From contig RHPI01000277.1 in NCBI GenBank assembly GCA_009103225.1, positions 488,879 through 552,878 on the forward strand: a stretch of DNA of 64,000 nt, given 5' to 3'. The DNA comes from Chlorokybus atmophyticus. Lineage: Eukaryota; Streptophyta; Chlorokybophyceae; Chlorokybales; Chlorokybaceae. The translations under genes and the position numbers were made by a program. Of this stretch, positions 1-11,630 are shown piece after piece; the stretch's first letter is position 1, and each line of letters begins with the position of its first letter. The notes under the pieces are model-generated. The model was not told the DNA's origin. It searched no databases and was given only the letters and a program-made list of their open reading frames with translations.

Positions 1-288
1 CAACGCACAACACATGCGCACAACGCACGCGCGAGCGAACAAAACTTCCTAATGATAAAACCTGACAACAAACACTTCCAAATGAATCAACTTCCAGTGC
101 CTGTGACATAGGGTTCGTCGGAGCGGCCTATGCGGTCGCCTGTCACGCCGCCGGCAACCTGATGTTTGGTGTGCCTAAGGTAGTTCTGGCGGTGCTGGCA
201 GAGGTGTGGTAGCGGAGTGCTGGCTTGTGTTGCACAAGAGTGTTATCCAGTGCAAGTTGTTGCAGAGATCAGCAAGCTGAGAAACACC
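1..288. other. Upstream flank of the SET-domain transposon gene
   Basis: No coding exon could be supported here. The segment precedes the first good ATG (289) of the SET-domain gene and probably contains its promoter or the subterminal part of the transposon. It has the phrase 'cagtgcctgtgacata' (about 96), related to the CAGTGCCTATGAGAC motif repeated inside the element. A terminal inverted repeat could not be recognised, so the left end of the element may lie outside the window. Confidence 0.4.
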
Positions 289-1835
289 ATGGATGATGAC
301 GTCCCTACCGTGTCGACGGCATCGTCGACTTCAGAGGAGACTCGGAGGCAGCCTTCACACCAGCGGACTTTCTATTGGCACTGTCCCTACTGCAGAACAA
401 ATGTGAAGGCGGGCCATTGAAAGTCCAACGGGCTTCCAGAAACCACACACACCAAGACTGCAAAGATCGCGCAGCACCTGCACATCAGATATTGCAGGTA
501 CATGCGCAGACGAACCAACCAGGGCGGCAGGGAGACAGCAGATGAGCTGAAGGGACGGATGGGGGATTCTCTCTCCAAAGCAGTACGGGTGCGTGTGATG
601 TTGTGAAAGTGCGTTTGTAGACTTGTAGACTCATAGACGTTGTATGCATGCTAGTGAACTGATATCTGGGCAAAAGACTATGCAACAAAATTGACTTACG
701 TGAAGCATATGTTGGCGTGCAGGCCCTGAATCATCCCAAACAAAGCAGAGTTTCCGTCGACAACGTGCGGAGAGTCACCGAGGAGTATCTGCGAAAGCAT
801 CACACTGGAGCCTTTGCATTTGTAAGCACATGCAGCATGCAACTGTTAGCGAAAAAAATGCCATTACAACGCCTTGGTTGCTAACCTTGTCGCTTGTTAC
901 ACAGAACAAGAAATTCTGGGATGACGCTGAGCACGATTACAACAACATCCCCCTCTACCCGAAGGAGCAAACCACACCAAAGCGGACAAAGCGGCAGCGG
1001 CAGCAAGGTTCAGGTGTTGCCGCTGCAGGTTCAGCGGCAGAAGCGTCAACAGCGGAGGAAACCGAGTTCGACTTCGCTGCGACAGAGACGAGGGAGCATG
1101 AGGAGCTTGAGGAACAACTTGAGGATGTGATGCAGGAGGGGTCGGAGGAGTCAGCGCAGAAGGTTACGGAGGAGGTTTTGGAGTTGGAGCAGTCTGAGGA
1201 GGAAGAGGTGGTGCCACCTGCAAAGAAACCGAGGCATGCCAGCTGGCGAGGCATGAAAATAGGAACGTCATCGGCAGCCGGCTCTCCCAAAACTCCCCAA
1301 ACACCTGTGAGTATCCATGCGAATACTCATAGACTGCTCTGATCAGGACATGTGCGCGTTGTCTTATGTCATAGGCCGAGACAGTCTGTGAGTCAATAAA
1401 TGTATATGATATCCTTACCATTGTCTTACACACAGGGTGGCAGGGTGAACCAACCTGTAGCCGATGCCCCACAGGCTACTAAGCCAAGGCAACACCGATC
1501 AGCGCAGGCCCGTGAACTGGCTGTGACCAATGCTGCAGCCGAGGTCAATCGATTCACCAAGACGGGGATGGACGCTGTGGAGTTGCCACCGCCATCAGAA
1601 GAACATCTGCGGGTGCGTCTTTGTTCGCATGGTATCATGCATGCTGATCACATGCCATGGGCGCCATGCTGCATGCACTGCTCAGTTGCAGCCTATGACA
1701 ATTCACACCAACTTACCGTCACTTGTTGTTTGCAGAGTGACAGAGAGCTTCCCAACCGCAAGCGCATACATAGAGCGACCGGTGACCCATGGCAGCTGTG
1801 GACGAATGGTCCAATTCCCATAGGCGAACTCTTCC

Positions 1836-2270
1836 ATTTTGCTGGCAAAGAGTTCGTCATCAAGCCTTCCAATATCCCTGGCGCAGGGCTCGGCTTGTTC
1901 ACCTGCCAGCCTATTAAGAAGGGTGACCGCATCATGGTCTTTGACGGCAAGTGGTACTCCTACCGGGAGATGCAGAAGACATTCCCTCAGAAGGAGCACC
2001 TGCACCACCAGCGATACCACCTGCAGGTCATCAGGGACGTGCCACGCCGCCAGAGCCCTGTCATCGATGGCCACCCTCGATATGGGAACATAGCTGGCTT
2101 CCTCAACTCCAGCCGCGATACGCAGTACAAACCCAACTGCCACATCATGGACTCCGTTGATGAGGCTGCGGTGCAGGCAGCTGAGGTTAGGAGTCAGAGT
2201 GACATCGCCGCCGGGGAAGAGCTGCTCATGGAATACGATCCCTTCCCTCCACCTCCAGACGAGCAACCTA
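1836..2270 (+). other. SET domain within the transposon gene
   Basis: Sub-feature of the preceding gene. Visible SET motifs are G-x-G-L-x-F at the N-terminal turn, RYGNIAGFLNSSRD followed by PNC (the pseudoknot strand, with Ser where His is usual), and an aspartate, GEE, then EYD at the end. The exon is open with no stop, so the SET fold is the best preserved part of an otherwise broken gene. Substrate cannot be read from sequence. Confidence 0.8.
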
Positions 2271-4987
2271 CAGACCATGTGAGTATATGCAGCCTGTGGC
2301 TCGTGCCTATAGACATCACTTGCTCTGCCAGACACTGTCTCCTGCTGTTATAGACTGCATCTGTGAGAGCTGTGCGGTCTATGACCTTGTCATTCAGCAT
2401 TGCAAACAATGTGCTGATCACCGTCTTACCTCAGGTCATGGAGTACTTTTTCGAGGCGGCCAGAGAAAAGTTTATCAAGGAGGCAACAGAGATGGCAGCT
2501 CGCCATGGCGTCGCGCTCGAAGACGGCGCGTACCTCGCCGCTTGCACTGCACCGCGTCAAGCTGGTGAATCTTTAGGCGCCTACACATGGAGGGTGCTGA
2601 AACGACCACAAGTCGCCCGAAATCAAAGACAGAATGTAAGTGTTGAGAACGCTTCATCAGTGCATGGTCGTACATGTCATTGTGCATTCATAGACTGCAC
2701 TTGTGTCACCAGAACGACACAGTCAATCACACTGTCAGAGAGGCGTCTGTACGCCTTTTAAAAGGGATATTTGACTCAGCTGAAAGCAAGTGCGCTGAGC
2801 TTACACGCGTGCTAGATAGACTATTCCTGCTGTTAAGACAGATAGACTCCAGAATAGAACAAGAGAAAGAACAGAGGGTATGTTTGTGTTATTAAACGTA
2901 AATGAGTTGTGTGTAATTCGTGTTCTAACTGGTGGTTATGATTCGCAGAAACTTACCAAGGAAGTGTTCCGTAAGGCAGAGACTACAATTCGCAAAGGCC
3001 TTCAAGAGATTGCCGCTCAGGGCGCCATGGTGACACGGGCTGCAAATCAGCACAGGCTGAAGGAGCAGGATTATCAGTCAAGAATCGAGAAGACCATTTT
3101 GTCCATGGTGCGCAATGGTCTGAATGAAAGCCGGCGACATTGGTTGACTGAGGAGCAGATAGCTGCCGTGCGCACCAATGTTCAAAACGCCCAAGATACG
3201 ACTGCACAGCGGCAGGCTGAGCAAAAGCAATTGCAGCAACGCAACAAGGCGGAGTGGGAGACACGCCGGCTACGCATCAACGCCATTGCTAATCGGAGGA
3301 AACAGAAGCGAGAAGTTTGGCTGGAAGAGCAGATGAAGACCATCCATTTTCAGGATCCAGGATGGGCTGAGAATTACAAGTCCTTGCGCGCATACCTCAT
3401 CAACAAGTGGGAGTGCAACCATCCTTAGCCATCCATTCCTGCTGCAGCTCCTGATCCGACTCCTTCTAGTGCTGCTTCTGGTGCTGCGGCTACCTCTAGC
3501 AATCCTTCTCAAGCTGCTGTTGATGCTGCTCTTGCCTCTGCTGCTGCTGCTGCTGCTGCACTTGCAGCATTGGGAGGGGTTTCGGGGCGACCTTCAGTTC
3601 CTCTAGTGTTTCCGGACAGGCCACCACAAGGAAGCGCAGAGAAGGATGCCATAGACCGTGGCCATCAAACTGCTGGAGGGACTCCAGGAGGTGCTGCTGA
3701 GGGTCAGCATGTCAGCGGTAATGAACCTGCTGGAGGTGATGAACCTGCTGGAGGTCGTGATGAACCTGCTGGAGGTGATCATCATGAACCTGCTGGAGGT
3801 GATCATCATGGAGACGGCAGTGGTGATGAACCCAGCGATCATGAAAGCAGCGATGATGACAGCAACGGTGACGGTGACGACGATGCTCGTAAGAAGTTGG
3901 AAGACGGTATCGCTGCTGCACGTTCAGGAGTCGCCAATGCCAGCAACATAGCCAAGTTGGTTGAAGGCTTTGTCCAGAACCTCCAACAGCAAGTGCCCCA
4001 ACTTCAGGTAACCCTTGGCCAAAGTCAGCATTAGTCAGTCTATGGCTACTTGTGCGTCACAGGCCGCACTGTCCATTTCGGTCTATGACCCCGCTGTTTC
4101 GTGTTTGTGCTCTAACTTGGTGTTTCGATGCAGCAACACCTAGAAGAGGCGTCTACAAGCACCCAGGCCGTTGCATCCGCCAGCGCTGATGTCAAGCGCA
4201 TCCATGCAGCGGAGTTATCAGCCGCTGTTGAAGCAGCAGCCAAGGCTAGCCAACAGCATGCAGAGTTGCTGCAACAGGAGAAGAAGGCCAGAGAGGAGGC
4301 CGGGGGGCGCATACAGAAGCTGGAGGTGGCTCTTGCAAAGCAGGAGAAGGAAAGAGAGGAGGCCGTGGGGCGCATACCACAGCTGCAGGCCGCTCTCGAT
4401 GCAGCCAATGCTGAGCGACAAAGGCTGCAACAGCAGGATCAGGCCAGAGCGGAAGACAGCCAGCGCGTACAACAGCTACAACAAACTTTGCAAGAGCTGG
4501 GAGAAATCAATGCTCGGCGTTCAGAGCTGGCGAGGGAAGAAGCTGAACGTCTGTGCGGTGAACGCCCTGCCTTGAAAGAGCACCTCACCCGCTGCAAGCG
4601 CATTGAAGATGACGTCAAGGCCGCCTTTAACAGGATCAGCGAGTTGGATGAAGAGTTGGTGCTGGCCTTGCAGCGTGAGGATGCAGCGCAAGAGTTGGTT
4701 GCCACCACTGCTGACAGGGACCGCCTACGACAGCAGTTGGCGACAGCCGAGGAGGCCAGGAAAAAGCAGCAGAACCTTCTTGACCAGCTTCAGCAGCAGC
4801 CCTCCGCGCAAGCACAAAAGCTCCAAGCAGAGGTTGACGCCCTTAATGCAAGACTTCAGCGTCAGCAGTCACACCAAGACTCCATTCGGAAGCTGCAGGA
4901 AGACACGCTTCAGCACCAGTTGAGGTGGACCAATGCGGAGAGGCAACGCTTGGGAACAGAGAATGTGAGCCTACGGCAGGCGAGGAG

Positions 4988-5441
4988 TGTTGAAGGTATT
5001 ACATGGGTGATGCTTGTATCCGGTCAGCTTGCCCTTCATACAGAAGTTGAGGGTCGAAGGTATGGGCTGAGCACGTGGACTCCGGACTTAGCAAGATGGT
5101 CGAGCCAGGACGGACTCCGGACCAGATGCTGAGTAGAGCGTTGGGAGAAACCGCGTAGCTTTGTGGATACGTAAGCTTAGCAGGCGTGGCTTAGCTTGCT
5201 GGAAAGCTCTGGTTGTGAGCTAGACAGCGTAGCTTACAGAACAGCAATCGGCTGAGTATAGCGCACGCGGTGCTTGCCAATGTAGACGTGTGTAGAGACT
5301 GGCGGGGTATAAAGCCCTGACTTGTTGCAATGAAGAAAAGAGGTCACGATGTAGCATGTGTGCGGATGCTGTGGCGGCAGTAGCAGTCATGCTCTTGTGT
5401 TGATGTTGTTGGTGTGTCACTTGCACGTGTGTATGTCAACA
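4988..5441. mobile_element. Solo LTR (Copia-like) inserted in the coiled-coil exon
   Basis: A 454-bp segment begins TGTTGA and ends TCAACA, the short inverted ends typical of LTRs (TG...CA). It is flanked by a perfect 5-bp target-site duplication AGGAG (4983-4987 and 5442-5446). It interrupts an otherwise open coiled-coil exon. A TATA-like box (GGGTATAAAG) lies near 5307, as expected of an LTR promoter. No internal retrotransposon genes remain, so it is a solo LTR left by LTR-LTR recombination. The Copia assignment rests only on the TGTTGA/TCAACA ends and the 5-bp duplication. Confidence 0.85.
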
Positions 5442-8279
5442 AGGAGCAGCTTCAAAGGATCAGCAGCAGCACGCTTGGAGGAGATCCAGAGCCTGCAGGA
5501 GCGCCTGCGCGCAAAGCCGAGGAGGCCTCTCAACTCCAAATCCAGCTTCAGCAAATGGCCTCCCTCCAGCGGCAGGCGCGTGAGGAGGCGGACCGCCTAC
5601 AAAAGGAAAATGCAAAACTGAGTGAGCGCCTGCGCCAAGCTGAGGAGGTCAGGAAGAAGCAGCAGGAGAGCGGCGGCCAGCAGCAGCAGGAGGCGTCCAC
5701 TCAGCAGAAGGCGCTTGAGGAGGAGGACCGTCTACGACAGGACAATGCAAGCCTGACTGAGCGGCTGCGCCAAAGCGAGGAGGCCAGAAAGAAGCTAGAG
5801 GAGAGCAGCGGCCAGCAGCAGCAGCAGGAGTCCTCCGCTCAGCAGGTGCGTGAAGAGGCGGACCGCCTACGAGAGGAGAACTTGCAACTGAGTGAGCGCC
5901 TGCGCCAAGCCGAGGAGGCCAAGAAGAAGCTGCAGGCGAGCAGCCTACGGCAGGACAATGAGAGCCTGCGCGAGCGCCTGCGCACAGGCGAGGAGGCCAG
6001 GAGGAAGCTCCGTGCAGCAGTGCAGTCTCTCAATGAAAAACTCGGGAAGGCCTCTCAACAGGCGCAAGAGGCTGGGCGCAAGCTGCAAACAGAGGTTGAA
6101 TCTTTGACTGCTGAGAAGAACCGCCTCGAAGCAAGAGTAGAGTCTCTTAACAAACAACTCAGCGGCTGGCCTCTCAAACGCAAGAGACTGGGGGCAAGCT
6201 GCAAGCAGAGGCAAGCAGGCAAGCAGACGCCCTGAATGCGGAGGTGAAACGCCTGCGTCAGGAAAATGCCAAACTCCAGAAGTCCAATAAGAAGCTTATC
6301 AAAGACGGCAAGCGACCAGCCACCATGGACGACCCGGAAATCCTGAAGGCGCAGGCGGACCTGGCTGAATTGGAAGAAAACGTTGCTCAAGCCATGCAGC
6401 GTGTCAGTCATACAGAGAAGCTGCTCGAAGATACCCAGCAGAGGCTCGAGGAAACGCTTCAGATGCTGCAGACTGTAATGCCAGGTGGTGGAGCTGCTGA
6501 CATTCCTTCCACGTCCGCACTACCGCCAGAAGCTGAACTGCAAGAGAAAATCATTGAACAGCAAAGGGAGAACAATCAACTTGATAGGCGGGTCACGAAC
6601 TTAGAAGATGACCTGGAGCTCGTTGAAAAACAGCAAATTCGCATGGAAGGCGTGCTGGTTGATGAGTGGATGCGGGTTGTGGTGGAGGACTTCCTGGCTG
6701 AAAGTCCCGGCGCGCGGGCACGTTCGTTGAGCGAAGGAGGAGCACAGACTACCCAGCGCATACAACAGTACTTGCAAGGTTGGCAACAGCTGATGGCTCC
6801 AGAGCTTGCGGTCTGCATACAAGCTCGCAATGCCTGGGCGCAGAGGAACAATCAAGCGACATGAGACACTTCGGACAGTGATCCTGCTGCACTGTGTGTT
6901 TTGATCAGAAACACAGCGCACCATTACCTCCGTGACATCAATCAACGGCGAGCGGAGAATGGGCTCCCTTTGTACGCCAACACTTTGGAGGCGTTTGGTG
7001 CTCTGCAGCCGGGCCTCACTCACTTTTTGCTTCTGCTTGATCAGAACATGGCGAACAGATCATATACACACCTCACTGCGGCACAACGGGAAGTTATGCA
7101 CCTGGGCCCACACTACACCAAAGCCATTTATCATAACCTGATCGGCTACTACTTGAGCAGACACTCACCACCACCACCGCCACCACCACCACCCTAGTAT
7201 GGCCTATAGACTGAGTCAGTAGCACCCAGGTACCTACTTCAGGTTGCTTATAGTCCAGCTGCAGGCTGGGTTTATAGGCATCCATTCAGTGTACATAGCC
7301 TGCAGAACAGATGTGCATAAGTGTATACAGTAATATATTGCCATTACATGTTCATTGCTTGCCCTGCTTGCTCGGCCATCACACATGCAGTCGCATGCAC
7401 ACGCGCACAGTGCACATAGTTGTCTGCAAGGCGCAGTTATCCGAACTGGTCTATGATGCAGACACACGCACTTCACAAACACGTGAATGCAAGTGCAAAC
7501 ACACTCACTTGCTGCCTGCTGTCCTGGCTTCCAATACATGCGATGTTGGTTGAATTTCATTCGCCGTCCATCACTTCTACTTCTCTCAGTCCAAGCGCAG
7601 CTGCTTCTGCTGCTCCCTTGCCTTGGCCAGTCGAGCTTTGTTTTGGCTGAGAAAGGGTCCTCCACCTGGTCGCTCGCAGCTGTGTTAACCACCCAGACGC
7701 CTAGCCTCCTCCCCCCTGCCTTCTTCAGGTAGTCGACTACCATATGACCGTCGGACCGCACCTCTTTGACCACAACAACCCAAGGGGGTGGGTCAGCAGG
7801 ATCTTCATCTGGGGGCTCATGCGGAAGTCTGAAGTCGAAAATGGACTTGCTGTTGTGCCGCATCTCCAGGACATCGCCCTTTTCTGGCCACACCGGCAAG
7901 GGGATGTCGGCTGCAGTGACTCTCAACTCTGTGCTGTCATAGTCGTACGCCAATTGATGATTTGCTACATCACGGTTGAGCAACACCCAGAGCTTGCGTT
8001 GCAACTGGTCTCCACCGATGAGCGTAAACTCATCTGCCAAACGCCCAATGCACTGTGCACCAGTGTCTCTGTCAATCAGGTCATTGCCCATGGCATCACG
8101 CTTCTTGGTATAAGGCCGCACTTGCACATGGATAGTGGATTTCCGCCAATTGAACAGGTAGATCTCATCCACCCGGCATGGTGCGACAGTTGGGTCCGCC
8201 ATCTTCACGTTATCAACGCCTCTGCGTCTGCAAATACCAAAGGCTTTACTCACTCACTTTGTATCAAGAGATGACAGTA

Positions 8280-8490
8280 GACAGTGCCTATGAGACTCTA
8301 GTAGACACTGCCTATGAGACACCTGACAGTGCCTATGAGACTTTCGGGCAGAGCAATAGAATGCGTAATTCGTAGACACTGGACAGTGCCTATGAGACTT
8401 TCGGTCAGAGCAATAGATTACATAATTCGTAGACACTGGACAGTGCCTATGAGACTTTAGGTCAGAGCAATAGATTACATAATTCGTAGA
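8280..8490. repeat. 57-bp tandem repeat in transposase intron 4
   Basis: Copies of GACAGTGCCTATGAGACTTT begin at 8325, 8382 and 8439, exactly 57 bp apart, with shorter degenerate copies at 8280 and about 8304. Each full unit continues through CAGAGCAATAGATT and AATTCGTAGACACTG. The array fills most of the intron between the exons ending at 8502 and starting at 8227 on the - strand. Confidence 0.92.
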
Positions 8491-9984
8491 CTATATCACA
8501 CCTGTAGATGACCCCGTTACGCAGATACGCGCGAAACTTGCGTATGCCTCCGGGCAAGTTGCCAGTGATGTTCTCAACGCGCTTGATTTCCAAGGCCAAG
8601 GGTCCCTGAAGAGGGACAGGCTTCCTGGTGCTGCCAATAAGGATGCCCTTTTCTCTGATCAGTCGCGCATGCTCCAAGTCTGGGAATTTCTCAGCGAGGG
8701 TCCAGAGCTCCATGGCGTGCTTTTGAGTGCGCACTTCGTAATGACAGTCACTACATGCTCCACTCAGAGGCTGGTAAACCTGCTGAGAGTGCGCCATTAT
8801 ATCATTAGCTCGGTGGCACAACAGCTTTCCAGTCCTCTGATCTTCTCGCATGACGTTGAGCGTCCTCAGAAACCATCTCCTTAGTGTACGCCGCATGTAG
8901 CTGATCTCAAACTGCTTCCCATTGGTGAAGGTGTTGACATAGTTGGACACAGTGCGCTCTTGCACAAAACACCAGTACACATCATGACTCCCGTGCCAGA
9001 TGATGTCCTCCAGAATGTGACCGGCACCGGCCACATGCTCGTTGGGCCTTTTGTTGGTGCCAAACAGGTCCTCCGAGTAGACCCTCCAATATTTCAAAAG
9101 AGCGTCAGCAAGTTCCAACAGCTCCGCAGTCCAGCCATGTAGGCGAGAGTTGTGGAAGAAGATGCGGATGAGCAAGTGAAGCGCAAAGCTGACGTCTCTG
9201 GTTGCTTCGTCTACCAGATCGGACACAGCGTATGGCACAGCATACTGCACGAACATCTGCAAGTCCTGGGCCTTGAACCAAGCCAGGTGCTTGCTGATGC
9301 CTCTTGGGAAACGTTTGCTCTTCAAGTCCATGGGGCGTGATATGCGCATCTGAGACAGCCTGCGCTCCACCTTGGCAATGTCTTCGACATGCTTTGAACT
9401 GTCTGCACCCAGCGTACTGTGCACGAAACTTTTGCAAAGCCCCTCCAGCAACAGGTGCATCGTGTCATAGACCAAGTCACGGCAAGGGTTAAACTCATAC
9501 AGATGCCACAGCCGCCAGAGTGGAGATTTCCCTGTGATGCCGCACTCCATTGATTTTTCTTTCCGGTTTTGGCCATCGAGTGAGTCCACCATGCACGCGT
9601 TGTCGAACGCATCCTTTGCTGCTCTCTCTGCTGGGGGATGGCGGCAGTAGTAGCGATTGTCACCATAAAAATGGTCTGTACGTGTCCTCGTAGTATCTTC
9701 ACCCTGCTCAGCACGCCGGGGCACTTGGTGCTGAGTGGCTTTGAGGAGACAACGCCGGCAGGGGACGAGGCCTCCATTCTTAAACTGGCCTATCTCACAT
9801 TGCGCTGGCTGGTCACCCGTCCATGCCCACAGCACTACCCGCAGCGTTATCTCTTGACCTGCAATGAAGTCAACATCAGTATCTCACAACCAGTCTGATA
9901 GAGACTGTAATAGGCCGCACTGGGCAGTGCAGCCTATGACAGTCTCATAGACCGCAAGAAGGCAGATATGCTATAACCAAGTCG

Positions 9985-10075
9985 CAGCCACTGAACAGTG
10001 CCTATGAGACTTTAGCATACACAAAAATGGATTGCATAAGTTGTAGACTCTGGACAGTGCCTATGAGACTTTGGG
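9985..10075. repeat. Degenerate copies of the 57-bp repeat in transposase intron 3
   Basis: Two copies of CAGTGCCTATGAGACTTT (near 9997 and 10054) with the ATTGCATAAGTTGTAGACTCTG tail between them. Nearby at about 9913-9955 are GGCCGCACTGGGCAGTG and CCTATGACAGTCTCATAG, which look like rearranged fragments of the same motif. This lies in the intron between exons ending at 10115 and starting at 9858. Confidence 0.8.
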
Positions 10076-11454
10076 TGATATAGGTGACAAAACATGTTAT
10101 AACCCAGTCATTACCTGGTCGTCGATCAAGCACGCGGCTGTCGACATGATTGGAATCGAGGCCATAACGAACAGTGAAGCCGTTCAAGTAGAGGTTCTCC
10201 AGGTCACGCACCAGTGGTTCCAGAAAGGGCTCCAGACTGTCCACACTGTTTGGGAGCTGATCAGTGGGAACAAAGAGCAAAAGCATGACGGAAGACTCTT
10301 GTGAGGAAATGCGCTTCTCGCCATTGAGCACAGAGGCACTGACAACGGTGCAGCTGTGCTTCACAGTGGTTGTTGAGCTGAAGCCGTCGGCGTGGATTAG
10401 CAGGGCTATGTTGCGAGGGTCGCCAAGAGCTTGCTGTACCATCTGATGGTTGGTTTTGTGGCACCCTGAGCATTCAAATGTCACGTGATCGCCTGCGTTG
10501 TGATGCTCCAAATCGACATCCGGGATGTGGTGGCAGAATGCGCAGGACACAGGCAGCTTGATTTTGTGGCGAGGGTCCCAGAAGCTGCAGTGATGCTGCT
10601 TCTTCGCACCATGCCAGTACTCAGTGTTTGCAGCAGGTACTTGTTCCACAGGGACGTGCAATCACTCATCTTTGTGGCGCCATTCCTCCAGATAGTCGTG
10701 AGCGATTGAAGGGACAGCTAACTTGGCGCTGAGCCAGGCACCTATACGATTGTACAAGAAGTCGCAACATTCTTTGCGAACCCTGCCGCATCCCCCTCCG
10801 CACGGTGTGTTGCGAAGGCGATCAATCATTTTTTGCTTGGTCTCGCTCGTGTCCGAGTCTTCGTCATCTTCATTGAGTGTGGGATAAGGTGCATCAAACA
10901 AGTACTTGCATGTGGGACAGACGGTCAGGCGCTGAGGAACAGGCATGCCGAGCGCGGCCAACAGTTTATCCACGGCGGCAATGTCTGTCGGCAGCTCATC
11001 CGCGACAGGGCTGTGCGATATTGTGTCGCCTATGAGGCTGGCGATGTCATCCCGCAACTGCTCCTGTTCAAAAGGAACCTCCAAGGCCAGCTTGACCACA
11101 GAATTTATCTGGCCAAACATGAGCTTCATAATCTCGTTGACGAGAGCAACCTGGACACCAGAATCTTCCAGGGCTGTCACAATCTTTAGGTAGATATGCA
11201 GCCACTTCTTCGTAGCAGACTCCGATGGTGGTTGGCTGGGCTCGAGAGGTTGACTATGGGGAATAGGTGGTGCCCACCTGCTTGCGGCAACTGCCAGGTC
11301 AAGTGCACGGTGCGCCCTTGCAACTGCTTCGTCCACCATCTATGATGACAGATCTTGGTTAGCACGCCAGCGATCAAAACCAATCCACATCACCACGCTA
11401 TCAAGAATCACAAGCAAGACACACGCGTGCATGGCTGTGTCATAGACCAGACTG

Positions 11455-11630
11455 GCACTGTCCAGTGCCTATGAGTCCTTAGGTCTCAGCAAAAGAATGC
11501 ATAAGTCGTAAACACTGGACAGTGCCTATGAGACTTTAGGTCAGAGCAATGGAGTGCATGACTCGTAGACAGTGGACAGTGCCTATGAGACTTTCGGTCA
11601 GAGCAATAGATTGCATAACTCATAGACCGC
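11455..11630. repeat. 57-bp tandem repeat in transposase intron 2
   Basis: Three copies of CAGTGCCTATGAG...; the two best start at 11518 and 11575, again 57 bp apart, with an older copy near 11462. Units share the AGAGCAATRGATTGCATAACTC... part with the other introns. The array abuts the splice donor at 11636-11635. Confidence 0.9.

Larger units (their letters stand above)
289..7197 (+). pseudogene. Decayed transposon gene: zinc knuckle, SET domain, long coiled coil
   Basis: Multi-exon gene that appears to be cargo of the DNA transposon. Order: an acidic Ser/Thr-rich N-terminus, then a C-x2-C...H...C zinc-binding motif (nt 380-490); a K/E/S-rich acidic region (904-1311); a SET domain (about 1836-2270) with the GAGLGLF turn, a GFLNSS...NC segment in place of the usual NHS...NC, and GEELLMEYD containing the catalytic-type Tyr; basic helical exons (2435-3425); an Ala-rich and EPAGG-repeat linker (3429-3890); coiled coils (4132-6800); and a proline-run tail (to 7197). 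SET domains usually transfer methyl groups to lysines. Lesions: in-frame TGA 418-420, TAG 3426-3428, TGA 6862-6864, frameshifts near 5510 and 6160, and a solo LTR at 4988. The exons read in frame across each stop, so these are secondary. Its 3' end faces the transposase gene. Methylation of chromatin or of transposition proteins is inference. Confidence 0.72.

Noticed and set aside
8280-8490. CRISPR-like array
   Set aside because: The 57-bp units are directly adjacent tandem copies without unique spacers, and the window is eukaryotic.
10595-10680. Short intron hiding the TGA at 10662 in the transposase
   Set aside because: A GT...CAG pair exists, but the bypassed segment reads as plausible protein in the same frame on both sides, so a nonsense mutation is the simpler reading. 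cDNA from an intact copy would settle it.
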